Part shown: piece after piece, positions 16,362-25,376 of the stretch
Numbering within the stretch: position 1 is the first letter of the stretch
How the letters are laid out: every line of letters begins with the position of its first letter
Origin: Bog-756 sp963734435
GTDB taxonomy: Bacteria > Actinomycetota > Acidimicrobiia > Acidimicrobiales > RAAP-2
DNA length: 64,000 nt
Direction of reading: 5' to 3'
NCBI GenBank assembly: GCA_963734435.1
Contig: CAVTHA010000010.1
Coordinates: 248,001 to 312,000 of the forward strand
The notes under the pieces: model-generated
The model's input: the letters and a program-made list of their open reading frames with translations, nothing else
The model's database searches: none
What the model was told of the DNA's origin: nothing
Made by a program: the position numbers and the translations under genes

Positions 16362-18710
16362 ATGGCGCGCAATGGCCGGGCCCGGCCGTGCCTGGCCCGG
16401 GCCGGCAGCAACGTCGCCGCTGTGATCTGGGCGGTCGCAGTCCTCGCCGCGACAATTGCGGTGGCAGGGGTGCTGAGCCCACCGGCCGGAGCGACAACGG
16501 CCGCGGCGCTCACCGTGACGCCCTCAACCGGCCTGGTCGACAACCAGACTGTCTCGGTCGTCCTCACCGGAGCCAGCCCCGGCAGCACGTACGTGGTCGC
16601 CGAGTGCGATCCGACCGCGTTCACACTCCTCGGCCGTGGGCAATCACCGTCGGACGGTTGCGATGCGCGTCACAACGCAGTGGTGACCGTGGACGCCGGC
16701 GGCGCGGCGACCACCACTCTGCACCCGCAGGCCGTCCTGACCACGGCACTCGGAGCGAGCGACTGTCGTTCCATGCAGTGCTTCATCGCTGTCGAGTCGG
16801 TGTACTCGACCGGCGGACCGGCCGTGCTGGTCGACGACATCACCTTCTCGGCCGCTGCCTGTTTTGCTCCCAACGCCTGCATCCAGCCGGCTGACTCGTG
16901 GGATCCGGTGCTGGGCGGACCGCTCATGCGGTCGGCACCCGGCGGGACGGCGACAGCGGGGCCTGCCAGCCCAGCGGCAACGGCAAGCGCCGGGGCGGGC
17001 CTCGGCAGGTCGGCCACACCCGGCCGCCCGGCGGTGCTCGAGGTCCCTGCGGGTCGGGTCGGCGATCTCACCGCAGCCGGGGCGGTCACCGGTCCGTACA
17101 CCGCCTCCTTCCCCCCACCGGTGGTGCCGGCGACCCCGCTGGCCGGCGAGGGGCTGCTCCGCCTGGCCCTGTCCGCCCCGTGGACCTCGTGGGGAGGCCG
17201 CGTCCCCAGCTCGACAGTGGTCGACGTGACCCTCACCGACCTCACGCGGTCGCTCACCGTCGGCACACAGCAGTTCGTGCTCTTCGCCGGCGTCCGCCCG
17301 TTCACCTATGCCGGGTTCACCGGGCCGGTAACCACCGCCGACCTGTATCGGGTGACGGTTGCCGCCGAACCGTCGCACGCCCTGGGGGGGCTTTCGTGGC
17401 CTCTGGGGACGAGGACGCCCCGAGCCGACGTGGTCGACGCCGAGCTGGAAGTGGTCGGCGCGAACAACCCGCAGTACCTGGTCAGCGCGTACGCGCCCGT
17501 GATGTACGGGCGATCCACCTCGGCCCTCCACGACGTGCCGCTGCTGGTCGACGCCACCGCCACGGCCGAGGGTGGCGGGACCACCCGGCTCTCCTACACG
17601 GTCATCTGGAGCCATGAGGACGCCGGCACCGGCTTCGTTCCCTTCCTCGAATGGGGTACCTGGGGACGCATGACCGACATCGAAGACGCCATCTCCTTCA
17701 CGGTTGCAGTGGACGGTACGACCTCGGGGGCCAGTTACCTGTGGGGTGGCGAGCCGCCCACTGGCTTCCCCGACAGCCAGGGCGCCATTCAGGAGGTCGA
17801 CGTTCCCTTTTCCGGGTCGTGGGACGGTCATCATCCGATCCTGCGTGACGCCACGGGAAACAATGACTTCTCCGACTCTGGCACCACGCCGTTCCGGTTC
17901 CAGCTGGCCCCGGTGCCGGGACCGGGTGCCGGCCAGACCCGGGAGTCGGTGATGGACGCCAACCCCTTCACCTACCAGATCTCTGGCGAAGAGGTGGCTC
18001 GGTGGTACGGGGATGTGTCCGCCGACCCCCGGTCTCCCGAACCCGGCGACGCCCGCCAGTACGCCACCATCGATCTCAGCGCGTCGGGAACCGGCGTCGC
18101 CTCGCTCGCCGTCGAGCTGCAACTGGCCGGCGGACCGACCTGGTACGCCAGCGACTTCCATTCGGGTTACCCGGCGCACGGTACCGGCCACTTCCGCACG
18201 GTGGTCAAGCTACCGACCGGGTGGCAGGCCCAGCCGATCAGCGGTGTGCGCATCCAGGCGTACCCACCCTCGTCCGCCCCGTCCGTCACCGTCGACGGCC
18301 TCAGCGTGCTGGCCCTGCAATCGGACTGGAGCCTGACCAGCGAGGCCGTTCCACCTCCCACCGTGGTTGCCGGGTTCACCGCCATACCGCCGGCCTTGAA
18401 TGTGTCGGCGGCGTCGGGCACTCCGCAGGTCGTGAGCGCCGGACGCTCGGTGCGAAGCTTGACGGCAGTGGTGACCAGCTCCCTGGGCGCTCCGTTGGGC
18501 GGGGTGCCGGTCACCTTCTCGGGTGGAACAGGCGGTCCCATCTTCGACCGCTGCAACTGCATATCCCTGACCGTTCTGACCGACTCGCGGGGGTTGGCAT
18601 CGAGTGGCCGGGCCACCGCCCCTTCTGCACTCGGCCCACGGCTCCTGACGGCGTCGGTGCCGGACGCGACCACGCCACCGGCCACCTACCATCTGTCGGT
18701 GAGACGATGA
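16362..18710 (+). CDS. large secreted protein with N-terminal neocarzinostatin-like and C-terminal Ig-like domains
   Basis: 782 residues from ATG 16362 (AAAGGGGGG site six bases upstream; ATG 16356 is an alternative). A positively charged start and hydrophobic WAVAVLAATIAVAGVL form a signal peptide cut near GATTAAA. LTVTPSTGLVDNQTVSVVLT with GSTYVVAECDP and paired cysteines resembles the neocarzinostatin/macromomycin-like fold found in many actinobacterial secreted proteins. The 500-residue middle is unrecognised and rich in beta-strand-like sequence. The C-terminus (LTAVVTSSLGAPLGGVPVTF) looks like a bacterial Ig-like (Big_1) domain. Its stop overlaps the next start (ATGATGA), so it is coupled to the sterol desaturase gene. 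Confidence 0.75.
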   Translation: MARNGRARPCLARAGSNVAAVIWAVAVLAATIAVAGVLSPPAGATTAAALTVTPSTGLVDNQTVSVVLTGASPGSTYVVAECDPTAFTLLGRGQSPSDGCDARHNAVVTVDAGGAATTTLHPQAVLTTALGASDCRSMQCFIAVESVYSTGGPAVLVDDITFSAAACFAPNACIQPADSWDPVLGGPLMRSAPGGTATAGPASPAATASAGAGLGRSATPGRPAVLEVPAGRVGDLTAAGAVTGPYTASFPPPVVPATPLAGEGLLRLALSAPWTSWGGRVPSSTVVDVTLTDLTRSLTVGTQQFVLFAGVRPFTYAGFTGPVTTADLYRVTVAAEPSHALGGLSWPLGTRTPRADVVDAELEVVGANNPQYLVSAYAPVMYGRSTSALHDVPLLVDATATAEGGGTTRLSYTVIWSHEDAGTGFVPFLEWGTWGRMTDIEDAISFTVAVDGTTSGASYLWGGEPPTGFPDSQGAIQEVDVPFSGSWDGHHPILRDATGNNDFSDSGTTPFRFQLAPVPGPGAGQTRESVMDANPFTYQISGEEVARWYGDVSADPRSPEPGDARQYATIDLSASGTGVASLAVELQLAGGPTWYASDFHSGYPAHGTGHFRTVVKLPTGWQAQPISGVRIQAYPPSSAPSVTVDGLSVLALQSDWSLTSEAVPPPTVVAGFTAIPPALNVSAASGTPQVVSAGRSVRSLTAVVTSSLGAPLGGVPVTFSGGTGGPIFDRCNCISLTVLTDSRGLASSGRATAPSALGPRLLTASVPDATTPPATYHLSVRR

Positions 18711-19969
18711 TGGGACGGGCAAGGGACGAGCCGCTCGACCTCACCGTGGTGGCGGTCCCCCTGTACTTCGGGAGCATGGCCGCCGAATACCTCTGGCTGC
18801 GACACCAGGCGGCCACCCGGGGACCGACGGCCGGCGACTACGAGCGGCGCGACACGGTGGCCAGCCTGGCCATGGGGGTGGGCAGCCTGGTGGCGCCACT
18901 CGTCGTCCCGAGGTTGCTGCGACCCTTCACCCCGGGACGGGGCCGCTACGGCAGAGCGCTGGTCGTGGGGGCCGCCGGAGCAGCTGCGGTCACGACCGTC
19001 GCCGACATCGTCGCCCGCCGGGCCGGCGGACCGCGGTGGACCGACCCAGGGGAGGACGGCCCGCCTCCCCTCCCCGACGCCGGCGGGGCGGTGGCCGATG
19101 ACGGTTTGCCCTCCGTCGCCAAACCCGCCAAGCCCGCCAAACCCGGCAAGCCCGCCAAAGCCGCCGAGTCCGCCAAGGCCGCCCACGTGCGGTCCAGTGC
19201 CCGCCGGGTCGCCTCCGTCACCGGGGTCACCGCGGTCATCACCGGAGGAGTGGCGGTCACCACGGCCTGGGCCGAGGCCACCGCGCCACACCGCCTGTGG
19301 CGGCGCCGGGTCCTCCGCCTCCGCCGGAGCGGACCGGTGGCGCTGGCATTGGCCATCGCCGGCTGGGACTTCATCTACTACTGGAACCATCGGTTCATGC
19401 ACGAGAGCCGGTACATGTGGGCACTCCACGTCGTTCACCACTCGAGCGAGCGCTACAACCTCTCGACCGCCCTCCGGCAACCGGTGGCGGATGCGCTGGG
19501 GACCACCGTGCCCTACGGGGCACTGTGCCTGTTCGGCATTCCCCCCGGCCTGGTGGGCACGGCCCACGGCGTCAACCTGCTCTACCAATTCTGGATCCAC
19601 ACCGAGACCATCGGCCGGCTGGGATCTCCCGAAGCGGTGCTCAACACTCCGTCACACCACCGCGTCCACCACGGGTCGAACCGGCAGTACCTCGACCGTA
19701 ACCACGGCTCCATCCTCATCGTGTGGGACCGCCTGTTCGGCACCTTCGAGCCCGAAGGCGAAACGGTGGTGTACGGGTTGACCAAGAACATCAAGACGTT
19801 CAACGTCGGCCGGATCATCACCCACGAGTACGCGGACATGCTGCGCGACGTGGCCGGCGCCACCAGCTGGGCCGAGCGTCTCTCCTACGTGCTGCGGGGA
19901 CCGGGATGGGCCACCCGGCATCGGGCCGAGCTCGCCTCGATCGCCACGGGCCACCCACAGCCGGCATGA
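18707..19969 (+). CDS. sterol desaturase / fatty-acid hydroxylase family membrane di-iron enzyme
   Basis: 420 residues from ATG 18707, overlapping the previous stop by 4 bases. The di-iron histidine clusters are present: HRFMH (about residue 228), HVVHH (about 243) and HRVHH (about 324), plus the family's NVGRIITHEYADML near the end. Several membrane helices surround them. An unusual feature is the linker of Lys-Pro-Ala repeats (AKPAKPAKPGKPAKAAESAK, residues about 140-160) inserted before the catalytic region. The enzyme would hydroxylate or desaturate a lipid or terpenoid with O2. It is followed with a 4-base overlap by an SDR, suggesting a two-step lipid oxidation. Confidence 0.85.
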   Translation: MMGRARDEPLDLTVVAVPLYFGSMAAEYLWLRHQAATRGPTAGDYERRDTVASLAMGVGSLVAPLVVPRLLRPFTPGRGRYGRALVVGAAGAAAVTTVADIVARRAGGPRWTDPGEDGPPPLPDAGGAVADDGLPSVAKPAKPAKPGKPAKAAESAKAAHVRSSARRVASVTGVTAVITGGVAVTTAWAEATAPHRLWRRRVLRLRRSGPVALALAIAGWDFIYYWNHRFMHESRYMWALHVVHHSSERYNLSTALRQPVADALGTTVPYGALCLFGIPPGLVGTAHGVNLLYQFWIHTETIGRLGSPEAVLNTPSHHRVHHGSNRQYLDRNHGSILIVWDRLFGTFEPEGETVVYGLTKNIKTFNVGRIITHEYADMLRDVAGATSWAERLSYVLRGPGWATRHRAELASIATGHPQPA

Positions 19970-20806
19970 CGGCACAGGACGCCGACACCGCCTTCGGTGG
20001 CCCGTCCCGGGCCCGACCCTCCGGGCGGCGCTTGGCGGGACGCCGAGTGCTCGTGGTCGGAGCGGGAGGGCCGAAGGACCCCGCTGAGCTGGCCGCCAAC
20101 GGTCAGGCGATCGCCATCGTGGCCGCACGGGAGGGCGCCCAGGTGGCGGTGGGCGACGTCGATCCCGACGCCGCCGCCCACACCGTGGACGTCATCACCG
20201 GCCGGGGGGGAACCGCAACCGCGGCGATCGGCGACGTCCGCGACGCGGCGGCGTGTGAGCGGCTGGTGGCCGACGCCACGGGCGCGATGGGATCGATCGA
20301 CGGACTCGTCCTGAACGTCGGCATCGGTAGCGGCGTGGGACTGGCCGGTACCAGCGCCGAAGCGTGGGACGACGTACTGGCCGTCAACCTTCGATCGCAT
20401 TTCCTGGTGGCCCGCAGTGCCATGCCCCAATTGGATGGCGGGTCGATCGTGTTCATCGGTTCGGTCGCCGGCCTACGGCCCGGAACGTTCTCACCGTCGT
20501 ACGACGCATCCAAGGCCGGACTCATCGGGCTGTGCCGGCACGTCGCCATGGAGGGCGCACGCCGGGGTGTCCGCGCCAACGTCGTGGCACCCGGCCTGAT
20601 GGACACTCCGATGGGCCGACGGGTCACCGGTGCCCGACCCCGAGCGCGACCGGATTCGTATCCCGCTGGGCCGACAGGGCACCGCCTGGGAGGTGGCCTC
20701 GGCCACGATGTTCCTGCTCTCCGACGAAGCGAGCTACATCACGGCCCAGGTGCTGGCGGTCGACGGTGGTCTCAGCTCACTCCCGGCGCCGACGGGAGAT
20801 CGGTGA
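19966..20806 (+). CDS. SDR family oxidoreductase coupled to the sterol desaturase (frameshifted)
   Basis: ATG 19966 overlaps the desaturase stop (ATGA). Visible motifs: VLVVGAGGPKDPAELAANGQ in the nucleotide-binding loop, which departs from TGxxxGIG, then VGDVDPDA, LVLNVGIGSG, FIGSVAGLRPG and the active-site YDASKAGLIGL. A one-base shift near 20625 moves the reading to RIPLGRQGTAWEVASATMFL and ITAQVLAVDGGLSSLP, the standard SDR C-terminus. The modified glycine loop is odd and might partly reflect another error. Likely oxidises or reduces the product of the desaturase. The 3' end overlaps the convergent PH-domain gene by 35 bases. Confidence 0.8.
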
Positions 20807-22192
20807 AGGCCGGAGGGGGACCATCGGAAGGTGGCAACGGTGACGTCGGGGCCAGGTACCCACGGGTCCGTCGCCCCAGCTCGACCTCCCGGTCGAGCAT
20901 GAGGCGGGCCTGGCCGGCGTCACGGTACTTGGCCCGGGTCTTGACCGGCCCCCGGGTCGAGTCGAGGTGCACGGTGGCAAGGCTCAGCGCCCGCTGCAGC
21001 GGCCCGGCACTCAGGCGGACGCTCTGCGTCCGTTCGTGGGGCACGACGTCCACCGTGCGGGAGAGGAGCCCGTGGCGGACCACGAACACCCGCTGGTCCG
21101 ACCCGGCCCACTGCCCCCTCCACCACAACGGCGCCCGCAGTGCCGCCCGGGCCGGCGGGCGAGACAGCGGTACGGCGTCGATGTCCATCCCACCCAACAC
21201 CCAACCGACCAGGGCGAGGGCGATAGGCCCGGTCGGTGACGGGGACCAGCATGGTCGACTTCGAGTTGGCGCTGCCGGCGTAGCCGGCCACGTTCATCCG
21301 GACCTGCGCCCAGCCGAAGGGGCGCCACGACATCGGCTGGTGGACCAGGATGGCCTGGATGCGTCCGGGCGGCACGGTCTGGCGGCTGGTCGAAAGGAGC
21401 CCGTGCCGGATGCGCAACCCGTCGGGCGAGTCGGAGATGGTGAAGTCCCACAGGGTGCTGACCCGGCGCCAGATGGCGTGCAGGATGACCACGGTGAAGG
21501 ACACGGAGAGGGCCACCCCGAGGCCGATGGTGGGCCGATGGCCGTTGGACTGGCCGAGCAGGCCCAGCGCCGGGCCGACCAGCAGCAGCACCAGACGCCA
21601 CGAGACCATCTCCAGCAGCACGGCCCGGACCAGCCGGCCGTGGGGGACGCTGAGCACGGGTCGCTCGGGGGCTTCGGCGACGGCCTGGTCGGCACCGGCC
21701 GACCGGCCGAGCAGGTCGGCGCGCAGGGCGCGGGCCACCGGAAGGGCCAGATAGCGGAGCCGGACGGCGACGCGTTCGGTGCCGGCCGTGGTCACCTTGA
21801 GCTCGGCCAGGCCGAAGATCCGGGCGGCGAGCGGCTCGAGGAGGTCGACGCTCTGCACCCGGTTGAGCCGGACCCGCTTGGACTGCTTCTGGAGAAGTCC
21901 GTAGTCGATGCGAAGCTCCCGTCCGAGGAGGTGATAGCGGGTGACGGCCACATTGACGCAGCCCCGGACCACCACGGCCACGGCCACGGCGGCGTAGATG
22001 GCGTACGGAACCCAGTTCGACCCCGCCCTCACCGGTGCGCTGCCGGATCAGGCTGAAGAAGGCGAAAACGGCCACCAGACCGAGCACGCGGCCCCCGAGG
22101 GCGATCGGGGTGAGCGGATGGAGGCGAAAGACCTCCTCGCCCCGATGGTCGGCTGGCCGGTCCGGGCCCGGTGGCTCAGAGGCCGCTGGCAT
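20772..22192 (-). CDS. YdbT-like membrane protein with bacterial PH domains (frameshifted)
   Basis: From ATG 22192 (MPAASEPPGPDRPADH), overlapping the upstream gene by 17 bases. It has an RLHPLTPIALGG opening and membrane helices, then repeated bPH2 units: TRYHLLGRELRIDYGLLQKQ with VRLNRVQSVDLLEPLAARIFGLAEL, DGLRIRHGLLSTSRQTVPPGRIQAI and VFVVRHGLLSRTVDVVPHERTQS. Such three-unit proteins pair with a small one-unit PH protein (YdbS/YdbT) in Firmicutes and actinobacteria and are linked to resistance against membrane-acting peptides. Shifts occur near 22035 and 21230. Function here is by analogy. Confidence 0.8.
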
Positions 22193-22664
22193 GAGCCTCG
22201 CCCAGCTCGGTGAGCCGGTCACGCAGGCGGGTGGCGGTGTCGGGTGTGAGCCCGCAGCACCTTGGCGTCGGTGGTGGCCGCGGCGGTGTGCAACTTGACG
22301 TTGACCAGGCCGAAGGACCGCTCGATGGGACCGGCTTCGACGTCGACGAGCTGCATCCGGCCGTAGGGCACCACGGTCAGTTTCTTGAACAGGGCACCAT
22401 GGGTGACCAGGAGGTCGTCGGCTCGCTCGACGTAGCCCCACGAGCGTTGGTTCCGTCCGATCGAGATCCAGGCCAGGGTCAAGAGACCAGCGCGGCGATG
22501 GCCACGGACAGGCCGGCGGTGGGCGACGCCACGGCGCAGGCGCCGGCGGCGGCCGCGGCGAGCGGCACGCCGACGCTGGCGAGCACCGTTCGGCGCATCC
22601 GGGACAACCGCGGTGACACCCGCTGCCATGTGTGGTCCCGGGGCGGGGCGAACGGGCTCTCCAT
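22176..22664 (-). CDS. YdbS-like small PH-domain membrane protein (frameshifted)
   Basis: From ATG 22664 (MESPFAPPRDHTWQRVSP), with two predicted helices (TVLASVGVPLAAAAAGAC; the second spans the shift near 22485), then the bPH2 domain: YVERADDLLVTHGALFKKL, VVPYGRMQLVDVEAGPIERS and GLVNVKLHTAAATT. A second shift near 22255 restores LTPDTATRLRDRLTELGEAH as the C-terminus. It immediately precedes and slightly overlaps the three-unit partner, the usual YdbS/YdbT order. Confidence 0.8.
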
Positions 22665-22773
22665 TTCACCCGACCCTATCGGGCGGCGCGCGCGCCACCC
22701 GATCGGCCTCACCGGGCGCGCCGTTCCGGCCCGTGCCTATCATGCCGGTCGGACACCGCCGAGCGAGGAGAAG

Positions 22774-23571
22774 ATGATGGCCATCGACGTCAGCGGCCAG
22801 CGGGTACTGGTGACAGGAGCGTCCTCGGGCATCGGTGCCGGGTTGGCCGAGGAGTTCGCCCGCCGGGGTGCGACCGTGGGCATCTGCGCCCGACGCCAGG
22901 GTCGTCTCGACGACGTGCTGGCCCGCTGCCGCGTCCATGCCCCCGAGTCACGACGTTGGGTCTGCGACCTGTCACGACCGGCTGAGGTCGACGCCCTGGC
23001 CGCCGAAGCCGTGGCCGAACTCGGTGGCGTCGACATCCTGGTCAACAACGCCGGTATCCCCAAGCGGCGTCACGTCTCGAAGTTGGACATGGCCACCGTC
23101 GAGTCGGTGATGGCCATCAACTACCTGAGCCCGGTGCGGCTGACCCTCGACCTGCTCCCCCACATGCTCGGCCGGGGCAGCGGTCGCATCATCAACATCT
23201 CGTCGGTAGCCGCCACGCTCAGCTCTCCGGGCGAATCCGCCTACGACGCCTCCAAGGCGGCTCTCAGCGCCTTCAGCGAGTCGATGGCCGTCGACCTGTG
23301 GCAGAGCGGCATCAAGGTGCTCGTCGTCTACCCCGGGCTGGTCGACACCGAGCTGTTCTCCCTGCCCGACAACGACCCGGTGATCGCCGCCGTGGACGCG
23401 GTGCCGGTGAGTGAACTGGTGGACGGGGTCTTCGGCGCACTGGAGGCCGGCGCGGTGCAGGTGTACGTGCCGGCCTACTTCGGCGAGCTGGCGTCGGGCA
23501 AGGCGGCGGACGTGGCCGGCTTCCTGTCGGGCACCGCCGCCTACGTGGCGTCCCACGCCGGTCCCGGCTGA
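22774..23571 (+). CDS. SDR family oxidoreductase
   Basis: 265 residues, start ATG 22774 or 22777 behind GAGGAGAAG. Classical SDR motifs are all present: TGASSGIGAG at residues 14-23, NNAG in VDILVNNAGIPKRR, serine in NISSVAATLSS and YDASKAALSAF active site, then VYPGLVDTELF. The C-terminus (FGELASGKAADVAGF) is like lipid-acting DHRS7-type dehydrogenases. Monocistronic, divergent from the PH-domain pair, and convergent with the acyl-CoA dehydrogenase. Substrate unknown. Confidence 0.88.
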   Translation: MMAIDVSGQRVLVTGASSGIGAGLAEEFARRGATVGICARRQGRLDDVLARCRVHAPESRRWVCDLSRPAEVDALAAEAVAELGGVDILVNNAGIPKRRHVSKLDMATVESVMAINYLSPVRLTLDLLPHMLGRGSGRIINISSVAATLSSPGESAYDASKAALSAFSESMAVDLWQSGIKVLVVYPGLVDTELFSLPDNDPVIAAVDAVPVSELVDGVFGALEAGAVQVYVPAYFGELASGKAADVAGFLSGTAAYVASHAGPG

Positions 23572-23630
23572 GGCCCGACCGGGCGCGGGGACCGAAGGCT
23601 GGGGCTCGGGCGGACGACCCGGGGCGGCTG

Positions 23631-24793
23631 TCAGCCGAGCAGGTGCTTGGCGATCACGACCCGCTGGATCTGGTTGGTCCCCTCGTAGATCTGGGTGATC
23701 TTGGCGTCGCGCATGAAGCGCTCGACCGGGAAGTCGTTGGTGTAGCCGTAGCCGCCGAGGAGCTGCACGGCGTCGGTGGTCACGGACATCGCCGTGTCGG
23801 AGGCGAAGCACTTGGCCATGGCCCCGATCGTGGTGAGCTCCCGTCGGGGTCGCCGGCGTCGATCAGCCGAACAGGCGCGGTAGACGAGGGTGCGGGCCGC
23901 CTCGGTGCGCATGGCCATGTCGGCCAGCATGAAGCGCAGGCCCTGGAAGCTCGGCGATGGCCTGGCCGAACGCCCGTGCGCTCCTTCATGTAGCGCGGCG
24001 GCGTGGTCGATGGCCCCCTGGGCGATCCCGACGGCCTGGGCTCCGATGGTCGGGCGGCTGCGGTCGAGGGTGTGCATGGCGATGGTGAAGCCCTGGCCCT
24101 CCTCGCCGACGAGGTTGCGAGCCGGCACCGCGGACGTCGTCGAAGGACGACTCCGCCGGTCGGGCTGCCGCGCAGTCCCATCTTGTGCTCGAGCTTGGCC
24201 ACCTCGACCCCCCAGTCGGCCTCGACCAGGAAGCAGCTGATGCCACGGTGCCCGGCGTCGGGGTCGGTCTTGGCGAACACGGTGTAGATGTCGGAGACGC
24301 CGGCATTGGTGATCCAGTACTTGGTCCCGGACAGGACGTAGTGGTCGCCGTCGCGGACGGCCCGGCAGCGCATGGCGGCGACGTCGCTGCCCGGCGTCGG
24401 CCTCGGACAGGCAGTAGCTGGCCTGGTGCTTCCCCGACGCCACCCGCGGGAGGTAGCGTCCGCTTGAGCTCCTCGGAGCCCCAGTTCATGACGGGCATCA
24501 TGCCCAGCTTGGAGATCAGCAGGGTGACGCTCGTCGAGGCGCAGACCCGGGCCAGCTCCTCGACCATGATGGCCTGGGTGACGTGGTCGGCGCCGGCGCC
24601 GCCGTACTCGATCGGGATCCCGAGGGCGGGGAGCTCCATGCTCCACGCAGGCCTTGAAGCTGTCCCAGGGGAACGATGGCCTCCCGGTCGACCTCGCCCG
24701 CGTGGGGGGCGATGCGGTCCTCGCGCGAACTGGCGCAGAGCGCTCGCGGAACTCCCGCTGGGTGTCGGTCAGGGCGAATGCCGTGGCGTCCAC
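23631..24793 (-). CDS. acyl-CoA dehydrogenase (frameshifted)
   Basis: From GTG 24793 (MDATAFALTDTQREFRERSA). Across at least six shifts the family order is clear: IPIEYGGAGADHVTQAIMVEE, CLSEADAG-type FAD segment, YWITNAGVSDIYTVFAKTDP, AIDHAAALHEG, then the C-terminal FAD/catalytic block QLLGGYGYTNDFPVERFMRD and QIYEGTNQIQRVVIAKHLLG. Length of about 385 residues matches the family. It introduces a 2,3 double bond in an acyl-CoA and passes electrons to ETF. It lies downstream of the isoleucine genes in the same direction, so a role in branched-chain acyl-CoA breakdown is possible but not shown. Confidence 0.85.
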
Positions 24794-24836
24794 TGCCGGT
24801 CCAAGCTATCGCCGGCAGACCGGCTGGCCGGCTGGC

Positions 24837-25376
24837 TCAGTCCGCAGGCTCAGGCAGGCGTCGAGACGAGCTCGTGCCACCGCCCGAAGTCGGGTCGGCC
24901 ACCTGCTCCGGGTCGTGCAGTCTCGAAGCGCCTCCTCGGGGCCACGCACGTCGACGATGGCCGGCGCTGGCCTCGTAGTGGTGGGCGCGCCGCCGGAACA
25001 GAGGGTCACGCCAGGCCACCAGGTCGGCCGGCGGCGTCGCCGAGGAACCCGAACAGGACGAGGGCCAGCTCGACGTCCGGGCCACCGGCGCCCGCCCGAA
25101 CAGAGAGGCACGGGCACTGGCCACGGTCGGCAGCCCACCATGCGCGTCCTCGGCCGGTGACGCCGGAGGGAGCTGAAGCCGGTCGTCGAAGAGTCGTGGG
25201 CCACCAGGAGGGCGTAGCCCTGGTCGGGACCGGGGACGCCCGATCTCGCCGCCCCGGGGCTGGGCGGTGCCAGGAGCTCGGACGGCGGGTCTGCGCCAGT
25301 CAGCCGGCGTCCGCAGCCGGTAGGCGGGGCGGACCTGGTCGGCCTCGACGATGGGCACAAAGCTGGGTTGGGTCAT
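24837..25376 (-). CDS. conserved hypothetical protein downstream of cimA (frameshifted)
   Basis: Starts at ATG 25376 (MTQPSFVPIVEADQVRPAYR), an ATGA overlap with the likely cimA stop. Readable blocks are YRLRTPADWRR, PDQGYALLVAH, AEDAHGGLPTVASARASLFG, ADLVAWRDPLFRRRAHHYEA and DVRGPEEALRD. At least three shifts divide it. I recognise it only as an actinobacterial conserved protein without assigned function; there is no signal peptide or membrane segment. The tight overlap suggests co-translation with cimA. Confidence 0.6.
   Translation of the reverse strand: MTQPSFVPIVEADQVRPAYRLRTPADWRRPAVRAPGTAQPRGGEIGRPRSRPGLRPPGGPRLFDDRLQLPPASPAEDAHGGLPTVASARASLFGRAPVARTSSWPSSCSGSSATPPADLVAWRDPLFRRRAHHYEASAGHRRRAWPRGGASRLHDPEQVADPTSGGGTSSSRRLPEPAD

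Noticed and set aside
19723..22056. Large plus-strand frame running from the desaturase through an SDR into the PH-domain genes
   Set aside because: Only the part coding the SDR (19966 to about 20625) has family motifs; the rest is antisense to the PH-domain proteins.
20920..22669. Two separate overlapping minus-strand membrane proteins in 20.9-22.7 kb frames
   Set aside because: The pieces join into one YdbT-like protein when single-base indels near 21230 and 22035 are corrected.
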